DNA of 64,000 nt, from NCBI RefSeq assembly GCF_018343615.1, contig NZ_JAGYPI010000001.1:1320960-1384959 (forward strand), in the 5' to 3' direction. Made by a program: the position numbers and the translations under genes. A model generated the notes under the pieces. The model was not told the DNA's origin and made no database searches. It worked only from the letters and a program-made list of their open reading frames with translations. Source of the DNA: Bacillus sp. FJAT-49736 (GTDB lineage Bacteria > Bacillota > Bacilli > Bacillales > Bacillaceae_C). Of the stretch, positions 43,681-51,904 are shown piece after piece; position 1 is the stretch's first letter, and every line of letters starts with the position of its first letter.

Positions 43681-45090
43681 TTAGATTCTACCAGCTAACA
43701 CTTCCTCCTGAATTTTCTTTAATTCTATTTCTTTATCATCCCGATAAAATAAATTATATGTGTCAAATGGAATAATTCTTCCATCTGGATGAGCAATGTG
43801 GACACAGGATTTTTTCACGGAACGAACATCAAAATTATGTGCATCCTGGAATTGCATGATAATTACACGGAATACATTATCATAGCCTATATCCCCAGGA
43901 AGATTTACTCGTGGTAAACAACATAATAAGTCTTTTAATGACATTGCAGAGGAATCAGGCGAGTGATTTAAAGAGAACACTTTAAAAATCATATTCCGAA
44001 TATTCTCGTCCTGCTCAAACACAATCGTATTCCTTTCCCCTTCAAGTAATATGCGATGATCAATCATCCCCGTTAAAGGTGTTACAGTATCATTCAGCTT
44101 AAAAGCATATCCCATCGCCAATGAATCCGGATGGCAAGGGACTGGCACCATATCTTTTTCACCAAATACTCCTGATTGGTCGATAATCATTTGTCTGACT
44201 TCACTTAGGGTTAATCGATCTGTTTTTGGATCGTAATCCTCTAATCTCCCAGCGCCTTGAATCGGCTGAAAGGTGACGCCACGAACGCATTTTTGCTCTA
44301 AGCCGTATTGAATAATCTTTCCAACCTCATGATCATTCAATCCTTTTTTCAAAGTCACTACTAATGTTGTAGAAATATTATATTCGTTCAGGTTATCGAT
44401 GGCCTTTTGTCTTACCTTCGTTAAATCAACACCGCGCAGTTCTTTTAATGCTTCACCTTCAAAACTGTCAAACTGTAAATAAATTTCGAAACCAGGTTTA
44501 TAGGCTGCTAGTTTTTTTACAAATTCCTTATCTCCCGCTATCTTTAAGCCATTTGTATTAACCATAATATGTTTTACAGGTTTCGCTTTTACCATGTCCA
44601 AAATCTCGAAGAATTGCGGATGAATAGTAGGTTCTCCGCCGCTTATTTGAATAATATCTGGCTCTTTCTCATTTTCGACAATAGCATTTAACATGAATTC
44701 AATTTGCTCTAATGAGCGGAAAGTACCCGTATGTGGAGAAGATTCCGCATAACAAATTGGACATTTAAGATTGCATCTTTCCGTAATCTCCAAGAGTGTC
44801 AAGCAGCTATGCTGTTCATGATCCGGACATAATCCACAATCGTAAGGGCAGCCATATTTAATTGGTGTATTCCAACGATGAGGCATTTCTGATGGTTTAA
44901 TAAAATCTCTGCACCATTTGTAATATTCAATGTCTGTGGAAATTAATACTTTTTCTTTCCCATGCTTCATACATGTCTTCACCATATATACTTTTTCATT
45001 CTCGAAAATAATTTTCGCTTCCACTTTTCGTAGGCACTTCGAGCAAATACTTATAGTTAAGTCATAATAAGTGTATGGTCTATTTGGCAT
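43681..45090 (-). CDS. Radical SAM enzyme of the tetraether-lipid-synthase (Tes)-like type
   Basis: 469 residues. The N-terminal zinc-ribbon-like part has Cys16, Cys19, Cys40 and His43. A second Cys cluster (Cys81, Cys85, Cys88, Cys96 in YGCPYDCGLCPDHEQHSC) follows, then the radical SAM motif Cys106-x3-Cys110-x2-Cys113 (ERCNLKCPICYAE), and QISGGEPTIHP for SAM. This order matches archaeal Tes (MJ0619-like), which joins two lipid tails through C-C bonds. B. subtilis lacks an obvious counterpart as far as I know. It overlaps the upstream Lgt-like gene by 11 bases. Assignment to the Tes group is by motif layout only; a different lipid or small-molecule C-H activation is possible. Confidence 0.75.
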   Translation of the reverse strand: MPNRPYTYYDLTISICSKCLRKVEAKIIFENEKVYMVKTCMKHGKEKVLISTDIEYYKWCRDFIKPSEMPHRWNTPIKYGCPYDCGLCPDHEQHSCLTLLEITERCNLKCPICYAESSPHTGTFRSLEQIEFMLNAIVENEKEPDIIQISGGEPTIHPQFFEILDMVKAKPVKHIMVNTNGLKIAGDKEFVKKLAAYKPGFEIYLQFDSFEGEALKELRGVDLTKVRQKAIDNLNEYNISTTLVVTLKKGLNDHEVGKIIQYGLEQKCVRGVTFQPIQGAGRLEDYDPKTDRLTLSEVRQMIIDQSGVFGEKDMVPVPCHPDSLAMGYAFKLNDTVTPLTGMIDHRILLEGERNTIVFEQDENIRNMIFKVFSLNHSPDSSAMSLKDLLCCLPRVNLPGDIGYDNVFRVIIMQFQDAHNFDVRSVKKSCVHIAHPDGRIIPFDTYNLFYRDDKEIELKKIQEEVLAGRI

Positions 45091-45853
45091 GCTGATTCTC
45101 CATTCCTTTATTTATCAAATTCGGTTCAAAAGACTTTGATTTTTTTGTAATAAGAAGAACATAGTAAATAATCCCTAAGAGACACGCTAGCTGGATATTG
45201 TTTAAATGTAAATATGGATGCGGTGTTGGCTTAATAAAATCAATGAAAAAACGAAAAGCTAAATAGCTGAGCATATAGAGCTGAAACAAGAAGCCTTCCC
45301 ACCGATAGAGGTTCTTTTTCTTCAAGAATAGCAAAACAATAATTAGCAATAATAAAAAAACAATTTCATAAAGCTGTGTTGGGTGGCGTTTCACTCCATC
45401 ACCAAAATTAACGCCTGTAAACCAGGATGTCGCAATTCCGTATGTATGGTCATCTAAACCAGTAAGAAAGCATCCTATCCTCCCTATCATCATTCCAACT
45501 GCTAAGGGCAGAACAAAATCATCTCCAGTTGAACTCTTCCAGCCAATGATTTTTTTGGCGGTTTCCACTCCTATCAGCCCACCTAATAAACCGCCAACAA
45601 TCGTTTTACCCTCCATCAAGTAGGTTAGGTTATTCCATAGATGAATCGTTTTTATTGGATCCTCAAACCAATAAACGAGCTTCGAACCAATTGCAGCACC
45701 AAAAATAGCACCAACAATCACCCACATTGCCTTATCCATCGGAATTCTATTTTTATTTCTCGTATATAAATAGACCCGAAATCCAATAAAATATGATAAG
45801 GATTCAAAGAGTAGATGAGGGTGGATCCCAAAAATATAGACAGGAAAATGCAT
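45080..45853 (-). CDS. Lgt-like prolipoprotein diacylglyceryl transferase paralogue
   Basis: 257 residues from the ATG at 45853, six bases after AGAGGAG; the frame continues to 45955 without a ribosome site. Seven or so membrane helices are predicted, with Lgt landmarks: GGLLGGLIGVETAKK, the signature GRIGCFLTGLDDHTYG, HPTQLYEIV and the Arg/Asp helix YLAFRFFIDFIKP. Lgt transfers diacylglycerol from phosphatidylglycerol to lipoprotein Cys. The housekeeping lgt usually sits with hprK, so this is likely a second, specialised member. Coupling to a Tes-like radical SAM enzyme suggests glycerolipid substrates. Confidence 0.8.
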   Translation of the reverse strand: MHFPVYIFGIHPHLLFESLSYFIGFRVYLYTRNKNRIPMDKAMWVIVGAIFGAAIGSKLVYWFEDPIKTIHLWNNLTYLMEGKTIVGGLLGGLIGVETAKKIIGWKSSTGDDFVLPLAVGMMIGRIGCFLTGLDDHTYGIATSWFTGVNFGDGVKRHPTQLYEIVFLLLLIIVLLFLKKKNLYRWEGFLFQLYMLSYLAFRFFIDFIKPTPHPYLHLNNIQLACLLGIIYYVLLITKKSKSFEPNLINKGMENQHAK

Positions 45854-46015
45854 ATGTAGCTCCTCTTTATGTGTTTTTAGTGATATTTCATAAATATTCG
45901 AGTAATTTCGTTTTAATCCTTCTTTTCTACGACGAAAAGTAAGTATTTTCCACACTATTGTGAGGAATTCAAGTTCACCTGTAGATGAAGGGCATTTTTT
46001 ACACCAATATATTAA
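45854..46015 (-). other. Promoter side of the Lgt-like/radical SAM operon
   Basis: About 160 bases between the start of the Lgt-like gene and repeat array B; no operator was recognised. Confidence 0.3.
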
Positions 46016-46600
46016 ATTTGTCTTTCATCGACTTGATGAAAGACATTTTGATTCATCCTTTTCGTCATTTTGTCTTTCATCGACTTGATGAAAGACATTT
46101 TGATTCATCCTTTTCATCATTTTGTCCTTCATCGACTTGATGAAAGACATTTTGATTCATCCTTTTCATCATTTTGTCTTTCATCGACTTGATGAAAGAC
46201 ATTTTGATTCATCCTTTTCGTCATTTTGTCTTTCATCGACTTGATGAAAGACATTTTGGCCTATCCTTTTCATTATTTTGTCTTTCATCGACTTGATGAA
46301 AGACATTTTGGTCTATCCTTTTCATTATTTTGTCCTTCATCGACTTGATGAAAGACATTTTGGCCTATCATTTTCATTATTTTGTCTTTCATCGACTTGA
46401 TGAAAGACATTTTGGTCTATCCTTTTCATTATTTTGTCTTTCATCGACTTGATGAAAGACATTTTGGTCTATCATTTTCATCATTTTGTCCTTCATCGAC
46501 TTGATGAAAAACATTTTGGTCCATCCTTTTCATCATTTTGTCTTTCATCGACTTGATGAAAGACATTTTGGTCTATCATTTTATTAATCTCGTCTTTCAA
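46016..46600 (+). repeat. 52-bp tandem repeat array B (11 full copies plus one degenerate)
   Basis: TGTC of each hairpin starts at 46019 and then every 52 bases to 46539, and a decayed twelfth (CGTCTTTCA) lies at 46591, still in phase. The module is ATTTTGTCTTTCATCGACTTGATGAAAGACATTTTG, a perfect 10-bp hairpin GTCTTTCATC/GATGAAAGAC. The 16-base linker is ATTCATCC-type in copies 1-4 and GYCTATC-type in copies 5-11, so the array grew by block duplication. It is intergenic, between an amino acid permease terminator and the Lgt-like operon. Confidence 0.97.
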
Positions 46601-46633
46601 ATACAAAATGAAGTCGCAAATACAATTCCATTC

Positions 46634-46678
46634 AAAAAAAAATCACAAGAAACTTCATCGCAAGAAATTTCTTGTGTC
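46634..46678 (-). terminator. Terminator of the amino acid permease
   Basis: On the minus strand ACACAAGAAA pairs with TTTCTTGTGA around a loop containing a second AAGxxxCTT stem, followed by nine T. Confidence 0.75.
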
Positions 46679-46689
46679 CAAAACAAATA

Positions 46690-48285
46690 CTATTGCTCCT
46701 TTTTTCCATAAGCTACGCTATTAACTTCTTTTGCATCCTTTAAATACCGATTTTCCCAAGCACTTTTAATACCCCAATAATAAAAGATAAGGGACAATAC
46801 AATAAGTAGGGCAAAATCCCAACCGTATTTTATTAAATCTACTCCACCAAACTTCGCACTCCCTAAATAGGAAAACAGCGCCATTACTGCTAAATACACG
46901 ATAAGCCAGACACTTGCCTTTAAATCCTTACTAAAGCTAACCCATCTATTTTTTATCTGATAGTAAAAATAAAGTGGTAAACCGATGATCATGATGAACA
47001 TTACCTCGCCAGTTAGCGGCCATCTAGCCCAATATAAAATAAAGGTGGCAAAAATGAAGCCTAGTGGGGCGATTAAGGAAATTCCTTTTATTTTTAATGG
47101 CCGATGAAAATCGACTCCGATTTTCCGTAATGCCATTACAGAAATCGGTCCACATATATAAGAAATAATCGTAGCAACCGAAATTATTTCAGCCAATGCA
47201 CCCCAACCTCTAAACACGAAAAGGAAAATCAAACTTACAACAAGATTAAAAATCATAGCTGGTCTTGGCACTCCGTAAAACGGATGTATTTTCCCAAATA
47301 TTTTCGGAAAGTAACCATTTTGCTCCATCCCATAAATCATTCTTGCTGTTGTGGCTGTATAAGTAGTTCCCGTTCCAGATGGAGAAACGAAGGCATCTAA
47401 GTAAAGGACAATTGCTAACCAATTTATACCCAAAGCAATGGCAAGATTCGCAAATGGAGAAGTAAATTGAATATTGCCCCATCCTTTCGCTGCAAGAGAC
47501 GGACTTACTGCACCGATGAATGTGATTTGCAAAAAAACATATATTATAACCGCTATCAGTAATGAACCAATTATGGCAATTGGAATCGAACGTCTAGGGT
47601 TTTTTGCCTCCCCAGCCATGTTAATAGGACTTTGAAATCCGTTAAAAGAAAATACAATACCGGAAATTGCAACAGCAGTAAAAACTCCCGACCAGCCATT
47701 AGGGGTAAAGCCTTGTGAGGGAAGATGAAAGTTACTGGTATGAAATCCAGCACTCATTAGCCCGGTAATCGTTAATAGAGGGATAACAATTTTAAAGATA
47801 GTAATGAGGTTGTTAGCTCTTGAAAACAGCTGTACAGTCCAGTAATTCAAAAAGAAATATATGAGTAAAAGCACAATAACAAGCGCAATCCCTAATAAAG
47901 TCAATTCATTACCATTCATCAGGGACTGTGTCCAGTTAAATGGCCATGAATGCATATATTGAATAGAAGCAATTGCTTCTGTTGGGATAACGGAAACAAT
48001 TGCAATCCAGTTTGCCCATGCAGCGATAAAGCCTACAAATGAACCATGAGTATATTGAGCATACCGGACCATCCCTCCTGACTCTGGAAACATTGCTCCA
48101 AGTTCGGCATAGGACAGTGCAATAAATAATATTACAACCATTCCAATAATCCAAGAAAATATTGCAGCAGGTCCGGCTATGCCAGCTGCTTTCCATGCTC
48201 CAAATAACCATCCGGATCCTATAATCGAACCTAAGCCTGTCATCATCAAACTAAAGGTTCCCATCCTTCTTTTTATTGAGTTCAC
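46690..48285 (-). CDS. APC-superfamily amino acid permease
   Basis: 531 residues from a GTG at 48285, eight bases after AAAGGGG (a TTG at 48303 lies before that site). Helix 1 reads GTFSLMMTGLGSIIGSGWLFGAWKAAGIAGP, a G-S-G-W variant of the substrate-binding motif, followed by SYAELGAMFPESGG. Twelve helices plus two extra at the C-terminus give the 14-helix shape of glutamate/GABA-type APC transporters. Amino acid uptake or exchange is expected; the substrate is unknown. It is monocistronic: terminator at 46634, and repeat array B beyond. Confidence 0.87.
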   Translation of the reverse strand: MNSIKRRMGTFSLMMTGLGSIIGSGWLFGAWKAAGIAGPAAIFSWIIGMVVILFIALSYAELGAMFPESGGMVRYAQYTHGSFVGFIAAWANWIAIVSVIPTEAIASIQYMHSWPFNWTQSLMNGNELTLLGIALVIVLLLIYFFLNYWTVQLFSRANNLITIFKIVIPLLTITGLMSAGFHTSNFHLPSQGFTPNGWSGVFTAVAISGIVFSFNGFQSPINMAGEAKNPRRSIPIAIIGSLLIAVIIYVFLQITFIGAVSPSLAAKGWGNIQFTSPFANLAIALGINWLAIVLYLDAFVSPSGTGTTYTATTARMIYGMEQNGYFPKIFGKIHPFYGVPRPAMIFNLVVSLIFLFVFRGWGALAEIISVATIISYICGPISVMALRKIGVDFHRPLKIKGISLIAPLGFIFATFILYWARWPLTGEVMFIMIIGLPLYFYYQIKNRWVSFSKDLKASVWLIVYLAVMALFSYLGSAKFGGVDLIKYGWDFALLIVLSLIFYYWGIKSAWENRYLKDAKEVNSVAYGKKEQ

Positions 48286-48472
48286 ATGAGTTACCCCTTT
48301 CAAAAGTAAAGATATTATATTATTATAGTTTCGTTCTTTTTTACCCTATTTTCACAATAATAAAACTCCATTTAGTTGTTATTTTACTATAATATTAGAA
48401 TTTAGCAGTTCAAAAGATTCGGGTATTTATACACAAGGATGATTATTTCCCAATCTTGGGTTTGCCGGTGGT

Positions 48473-48510
48473 AAAAAAAATACACTTAGCATATGCCAAG
48501 TGCTTTTGAA
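48473..48510 (-). terminator. Terminator of fetAB
   Basis: On the minus strand GCACTTGGCA pairs with TGCTAAGTGT and is followed by ATTTTTTTT. Confidence 0.75.
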
Positions 48511-48518
48511 CATTTTTA

Positions 48519-49277
48519 CTATTCCCAACCCTCTATCTCTAATTGCTGATACTTATTGAATAGACTTGGATAAATCAATAAACCTAAAATAATGCCTGTA
48601 AAAGCCGCCGATGACATAATCATAAAGACAATAAGCAACTGCAATCTCACAGCATGGATTGGATCTGCCCCTGCTACTATTTGCCCAGTCATCATACCAG
48701 GCAGCTGAACCAGTCCTATCGTTCTTTGACTTTCAATAGTAGGAATGAGACTGGAGCGAATAGAGTCCTTAATAATCGGAAATATCGCTTGCTTTGGTGT
48801 ACTGCCAAGCGACAATCGCAAAATAACTTCTTGCTTTCGTAAATGCAAATCCGCTTTTAAGCGATTTAAATATAGACTTGCGATAACCATTGAATTCCCA
48901 ATTATCATACCGCTGATTGGAATGATATATTGTGGTGTAGCTGGTATGATTTTGCAGCCGATCATAAAGGACATCGAAATAGCTTCTACAATCAATATGG
49001 TCACGAATATCTTCCATGTTATACGCTGTAGCCCTTTTGCACGCTTTACCGCATTCCTTGCTGCAACATAGATCATGACTAACAGCATGACAATAATGGA
49101 AAAAGGATTATTAAAGCCAAATATTAATTTTAAAACATACCCAATGATTAATAATTGAACTGTAGCTCGAATTGCAGTAATAATTAAATCCTTTCCGAGG
49201 CCTAGCTTAAAGGACTTCGATAGAATTAAAGCTGCAAATACAAATCCGAAACTCAAGATAAGCGCTAATGTGTTCAT
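48519..49277 (-). CDS. fetB: FetB-like ABC transporter permease (iron export)
   Basis: 252 residues, about seven membrane helices. The UPF0014 hallmarks are present: AAIRATVQLLIIGYVLKLIF near residue 35, the charged stretch IYVAARNAVKRAKG, SGMIIGNSMVIASLYLNRL, and the coupling region RLSLGSTPKQAIFPIIKDSIRSSLIPTI and LVQLPGMMTGQIVAGADPI. In E. coli FetAB exports iron and lowers oxidative stress. The start overlaps the ATPase stop by four bases, so the two subunits are co-translated. Confidence 0.88.
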   Translation of the reverse strand: MNTLALILSFGFVFAALILSKSFKLGLGKDLIITAIRATVQLLIIGYVLKLIFGFNNPFSIIVMLLVMIYVAARNAVKRAKGLQRITWKIFVTILIVEAISMSFMIGCKIIPATPQYIIPISGMIIGNSMVIASLYLNRLKADLHLRKQEVILRLSLGSTPKQAIFPIIKDSIRSSLIPTIESQRTIGLVQLPGMMTGQIVAGADPIHAVRLQLLIVFMIMSSAAFTGIILGLLIYPSLFNKYQQLEIEGWE

Positions 49278-50011
49278 GACTTCATCCCCTTTGCAAGAAA
49301 TTCTCTTGTCATTTCCTCTTTTGGAGATGAAAAAAACAACTCTGTGGGACCTTGTTCCACAAGCTCACCACCGGAAACAAACCAGCAGTGAGTCCCTACT
49401 CTCTGTGCTTGCTCTAAATCATGGGTAACCCAAATAATCGTTGTCTGCTCCTCCTTTTGAATATTAACTATTAGTTCCTCTATTTCTCGTACTGAACTTG
49501 GATCCAGTGCAGAGCTTACTTCATCTAATAATAGAATGGTAGGCTTGTTAACAAGAGTTCTCGCCAATGCTACTCTTTGTTTTTGCCCGCCTGAAAGATC
49601 CTGTACGTTTTTCTGTAACATCGTTTTGGGCAGCCTTACTTTTTCTAAAAAACCCTCTGGACGTTCTAATTCTGATTTGTGGATAGTTGCTGGAAGCACC
49701 AAATTATCCAGTACCGTTCCTGGTATCATAGGGGCTGCCTGAAAAGCTATTCCTACTTTTTTCCTCAGCTCAGTAATCTCCCATGTTCGAACCTCTTTGC
49801 CATGGATAAAAACTTCCCCCTCGTCGGGTGTCAGCAGCAGATTACACATGGATAATATGGTACTTTTTCCAGAACCAGATGGGCCTATAACAGTTAAGAT
49901 TGATCCAACTCTGACGTTTCCGGTAACTTGATTAAGCACCTGCTCTACTTTTCCATTTGCGGCAAAGCTCTTAGAAACTCCGTTTAGTTCTATCGCAAAT
50001 TGATTCATCAT
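49274..50011 (-). CDS. fetA: FetA-like ABC transporter ATPase
   Basis: 245 residues. Walker A GPSGSGKST (about 43-51), Q-loop AFQAAPMIPGTV, signature LSGGQKQRVALART, Walker B ILLLDEVSSALDP and switch His in WVTHDLEQAQ are intact. The Q-loop text (A-F-Q-x-x-x-x-x-G-T-V-x-D-N) is typical of FetA/YbbL. It drives the FetB permease. GGGTAG is only a weak ribosome site before ATG-ATG at 50011. A terminator-like palindrome at 50083-50109 separates it from the upstream YqcI gene. Confidence 0.88.
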   Translation of the reverse strand: MMNQFAIELNGVSKSFAANGKVEQVLNQVTGNVRVGSILTVIGPSGSGKSTILSMCNLLLTPDEGEVFIHGKEVRTWEITELRKKVGIAFQAAPMIPGTVLDNLVLPATIHKSELERPEGFLEKVRLPKTMLQKNVQDLSGGQKQRVALARTLVNKPTILLLDEVSSALDPSSVREIEELIVNIQKEEQTTIIWVTHDLEQAQRVGTHCWFVSGGELVEQGPTELFFSSPKEEMTREFLAKGMKS

Positions 50012-50082
50012 TCAACTACCCTTTCCGCTAATCATTCAATACGTATAGATTAACATATTAACTATGAATCAAGCGATTTCAG

Positions 50083-50109
50083 TAAAAAAAACACCTATTA
50101 GTATAGGTG
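50083..50109 (-). terminator. Terminator of the YqcI gene
   Basis: CACCTAT-TAGT-ATAGGTG (50092-50109) followed on the minus strand by eight T. Confidence 0.8.
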
Positions 50110-50114
50110 AGTTT

Positions 50115-50858
50115 CTATTCATCCTGCTTTTTCCAAACATGCTTAAATGGACAGGCTGGTAATGTGGAATCATTATCTCGTAAATAATACTGCTTCCATT
50201 CAAAGTTATCTGGTCCACCATACCATTTTAATTCAGGGTGGGGAGGAACCTCATCATAATCTACTAGCCTTTTTCGAATCATTTCTTTCATTCTATCAGC
50301 TTTTTCTTGTGAAGCACTGAACTCTTCCAGTACCCATCGCGGTGTAATAGCCAGCATGAAGGTAGGAAAATATCTACTTTTCCTGTTTCTATGCGCAGGG
50401 GTAGCACAATACATAAAATAACGCTCTCGGTTAAAACAATATTCCCACGAGGAATGATCAGGGTTAGTGGAAATGGATTCTATCCATTCTTCCTTATCAA
50501 ATAAATTTACTCTATTTAATAACTTCCAAAAAATCTGTTCAAAATCATATACATTATATAGATTTTTTAAATCCGGTGGTGTTTTAAAAAAGACAATAAG
50601 TGCTGTATAAACTCCCATATCCTTTGAAGTCGCGCCGTATGCTTCTAATAGATTAGCCAATTCTAATGCCGCTTTTTCCTTCCTTGGATCATCTGCAAAA
50701 CCGAATCTCAATTGATTTAGTTTATATCCTTGATAAGCTGGGATACAGGGAAATCTGAATGTTTTATGTGTAATCTTTTCATCGAAATCAAGAAATGCCT
50801 CTCTTTGCCATTTATCTAATGGAAAGTCTAATACATCCTCTCGGTACAGTTTTACCAT
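50115..50858 (-). CDS. YqcI/YcgG-family protein
   Basis: 247 residues. Family markers include FPCIPAYQGYKLNQLRFGFADDPR (about 37-60), SWEYCFNRERYFMYCATPAHRNRKSRY (about 137-163) and the C-terminal PACPFKHVW. Conserved Cys and His residues (FPC, CATPAH, CPF) suggest a haem- or metal-dependent oxygenase; some YcgG-like proteins are haem-using oxidases, but this member is untested. AAGGAGG lies before the ATG at 50858. Repeat array C begins about 145 bases upstream. Confidence 0.85.
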   Translation of the reverse strand: MVKLYREDVLDFPLDKWQREAFLDFDEKITHKTFRFPCIPAYQGYKLNQLRFGFADDPRKEKAALELANLLEAYGATSKDMGVYTALIVFFKTPPDLKNLYNVYDFEQIFWKLLNRVNLFDKEEWIESISTNPDHSSWEYCFNRERYFMYCATPAHRNRKSRYFPTFMLAITPRWVLEEFSASQEKADRMKEMIRKRLVDYDEVPPHPELKWYGGPDNFEWKQYYLRDNDSTLPACPFKHVWKKQDE

Positions 50859-51002
50859 TTGAACATACCTCCTTCTTTACTTTATTAAAAGTTACAGAAG
50901 TGGGTGACTGTCCTATTATGGGGTAAGTATTGGGTCACGAAAGTTTAAAAAATGATGATAATATCTAATAGATTTCAAGTTTAGCTTTCCATTATTGCAG
51001 AT
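50859..51002 (-). other. Promoter side of the YqcI gene
   Basis: About 145 bases between the YqcI start and array C; no operator was recognised. Confidence 0.3.
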
Positions 51003-51843
51003 ATGAAAGACAAAAATCGATTTCTAACCATACGAATTGTCTTTCATCGACCTTATGAAAGACAAAATCCAATCCATAACCATACAAAATGTCCTTCATC
51101 AGCCTTATGAAAGACAAAATCCAATCCATAACCACACAAAATGTCCTTCATCCGAACTTTGAAAGACAAAATCCAATCCATAACCACACAAAATGTCCTT
51201 CATCAGCCTAATGAAAGACAAAATCTAATTGTTTACAACACAAAATGTCCTTCATCGGACTTATGAAAGACAAAATCCAATCGATCACAACACAAAATGT
51301 CTTTCATCAGCCTTATGAAAGACAAAATCCAATGGATTACCACACAAAATGTCCTTCATCGGACTTATGAAAGACAAAATCCAATCCATAACCACACAAA
51401 ATGTCTTTCATCGACCTTATGAAAGACAAAATCCAATCGATAACCACACAAAATGTCTTTCATCGACCTTATGAAAGACAAAATCCAATGGATTACCATG
51501 AAAAATGTCTTTCATCGGCCTTATGAAAGACAAAATCCAATCCATAACCACACAAAATGTCTTTCATCGTACCAACGAAAGACAAAATCCAATCCATAAC
51601 CATGAAAAATGTCTTTCATCGGACCTATGAAAGACAAAAGCCAATGGATTACCACACAAAATGTCCTTCATCGGACTTATGAAAGACAAAATCCAATCGA
51701 TAACCATGCAAAGTGTCCTTCGTCGGCCTTATGAAAGACAAAATCCAATGGATAACCACACAAAATGTCTTCCATCGTACCAACGAAAGACAAAACCCAA
51801 TGGATAACCACACAGAATATCATTCATCGTACCAACGAAAGCC
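51003..51843 (-). repeat. 52-bp tandem repeat array C (16 copies plus a leading half), inverted
   Basis: The left arm starts at 51038 and then every 52 bases to 51818 without a slip. A lone right arm ATGAAAGAC at 51003-51011 is in phase as well. Read on the minus strand the module is again ATTTTGTCTTTCAT, 7 nt, ATGAARGACATTTTG, so this array is inverted relative to A and B. The linker differs (TGTGGTTATGGATTGG on the minus strand). The last copies are decaying (CATCGTACCAACGAAAG in three or more). It occupies the space just after glgA where glgP stands in B. subtilis. Confidence 0.97.
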
Positions 51844-51852
51844 AAATCACCA

Positions 51853-51889
51853 ATAAAAAACATGTACAATGAAAATCGTTGTACATGTT
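51853..51889 (-). terminator. Terminator of the glycogen operon
   Basis: AACATGTACAA (51859-51869) pairs exactly with TTGTACATGTT (51879-51889); the minus strand continues TTTTTATT. Confidence 0.88.
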
Positions 51890-51904
51890 AACTTCCCAAT
51901 GTAT

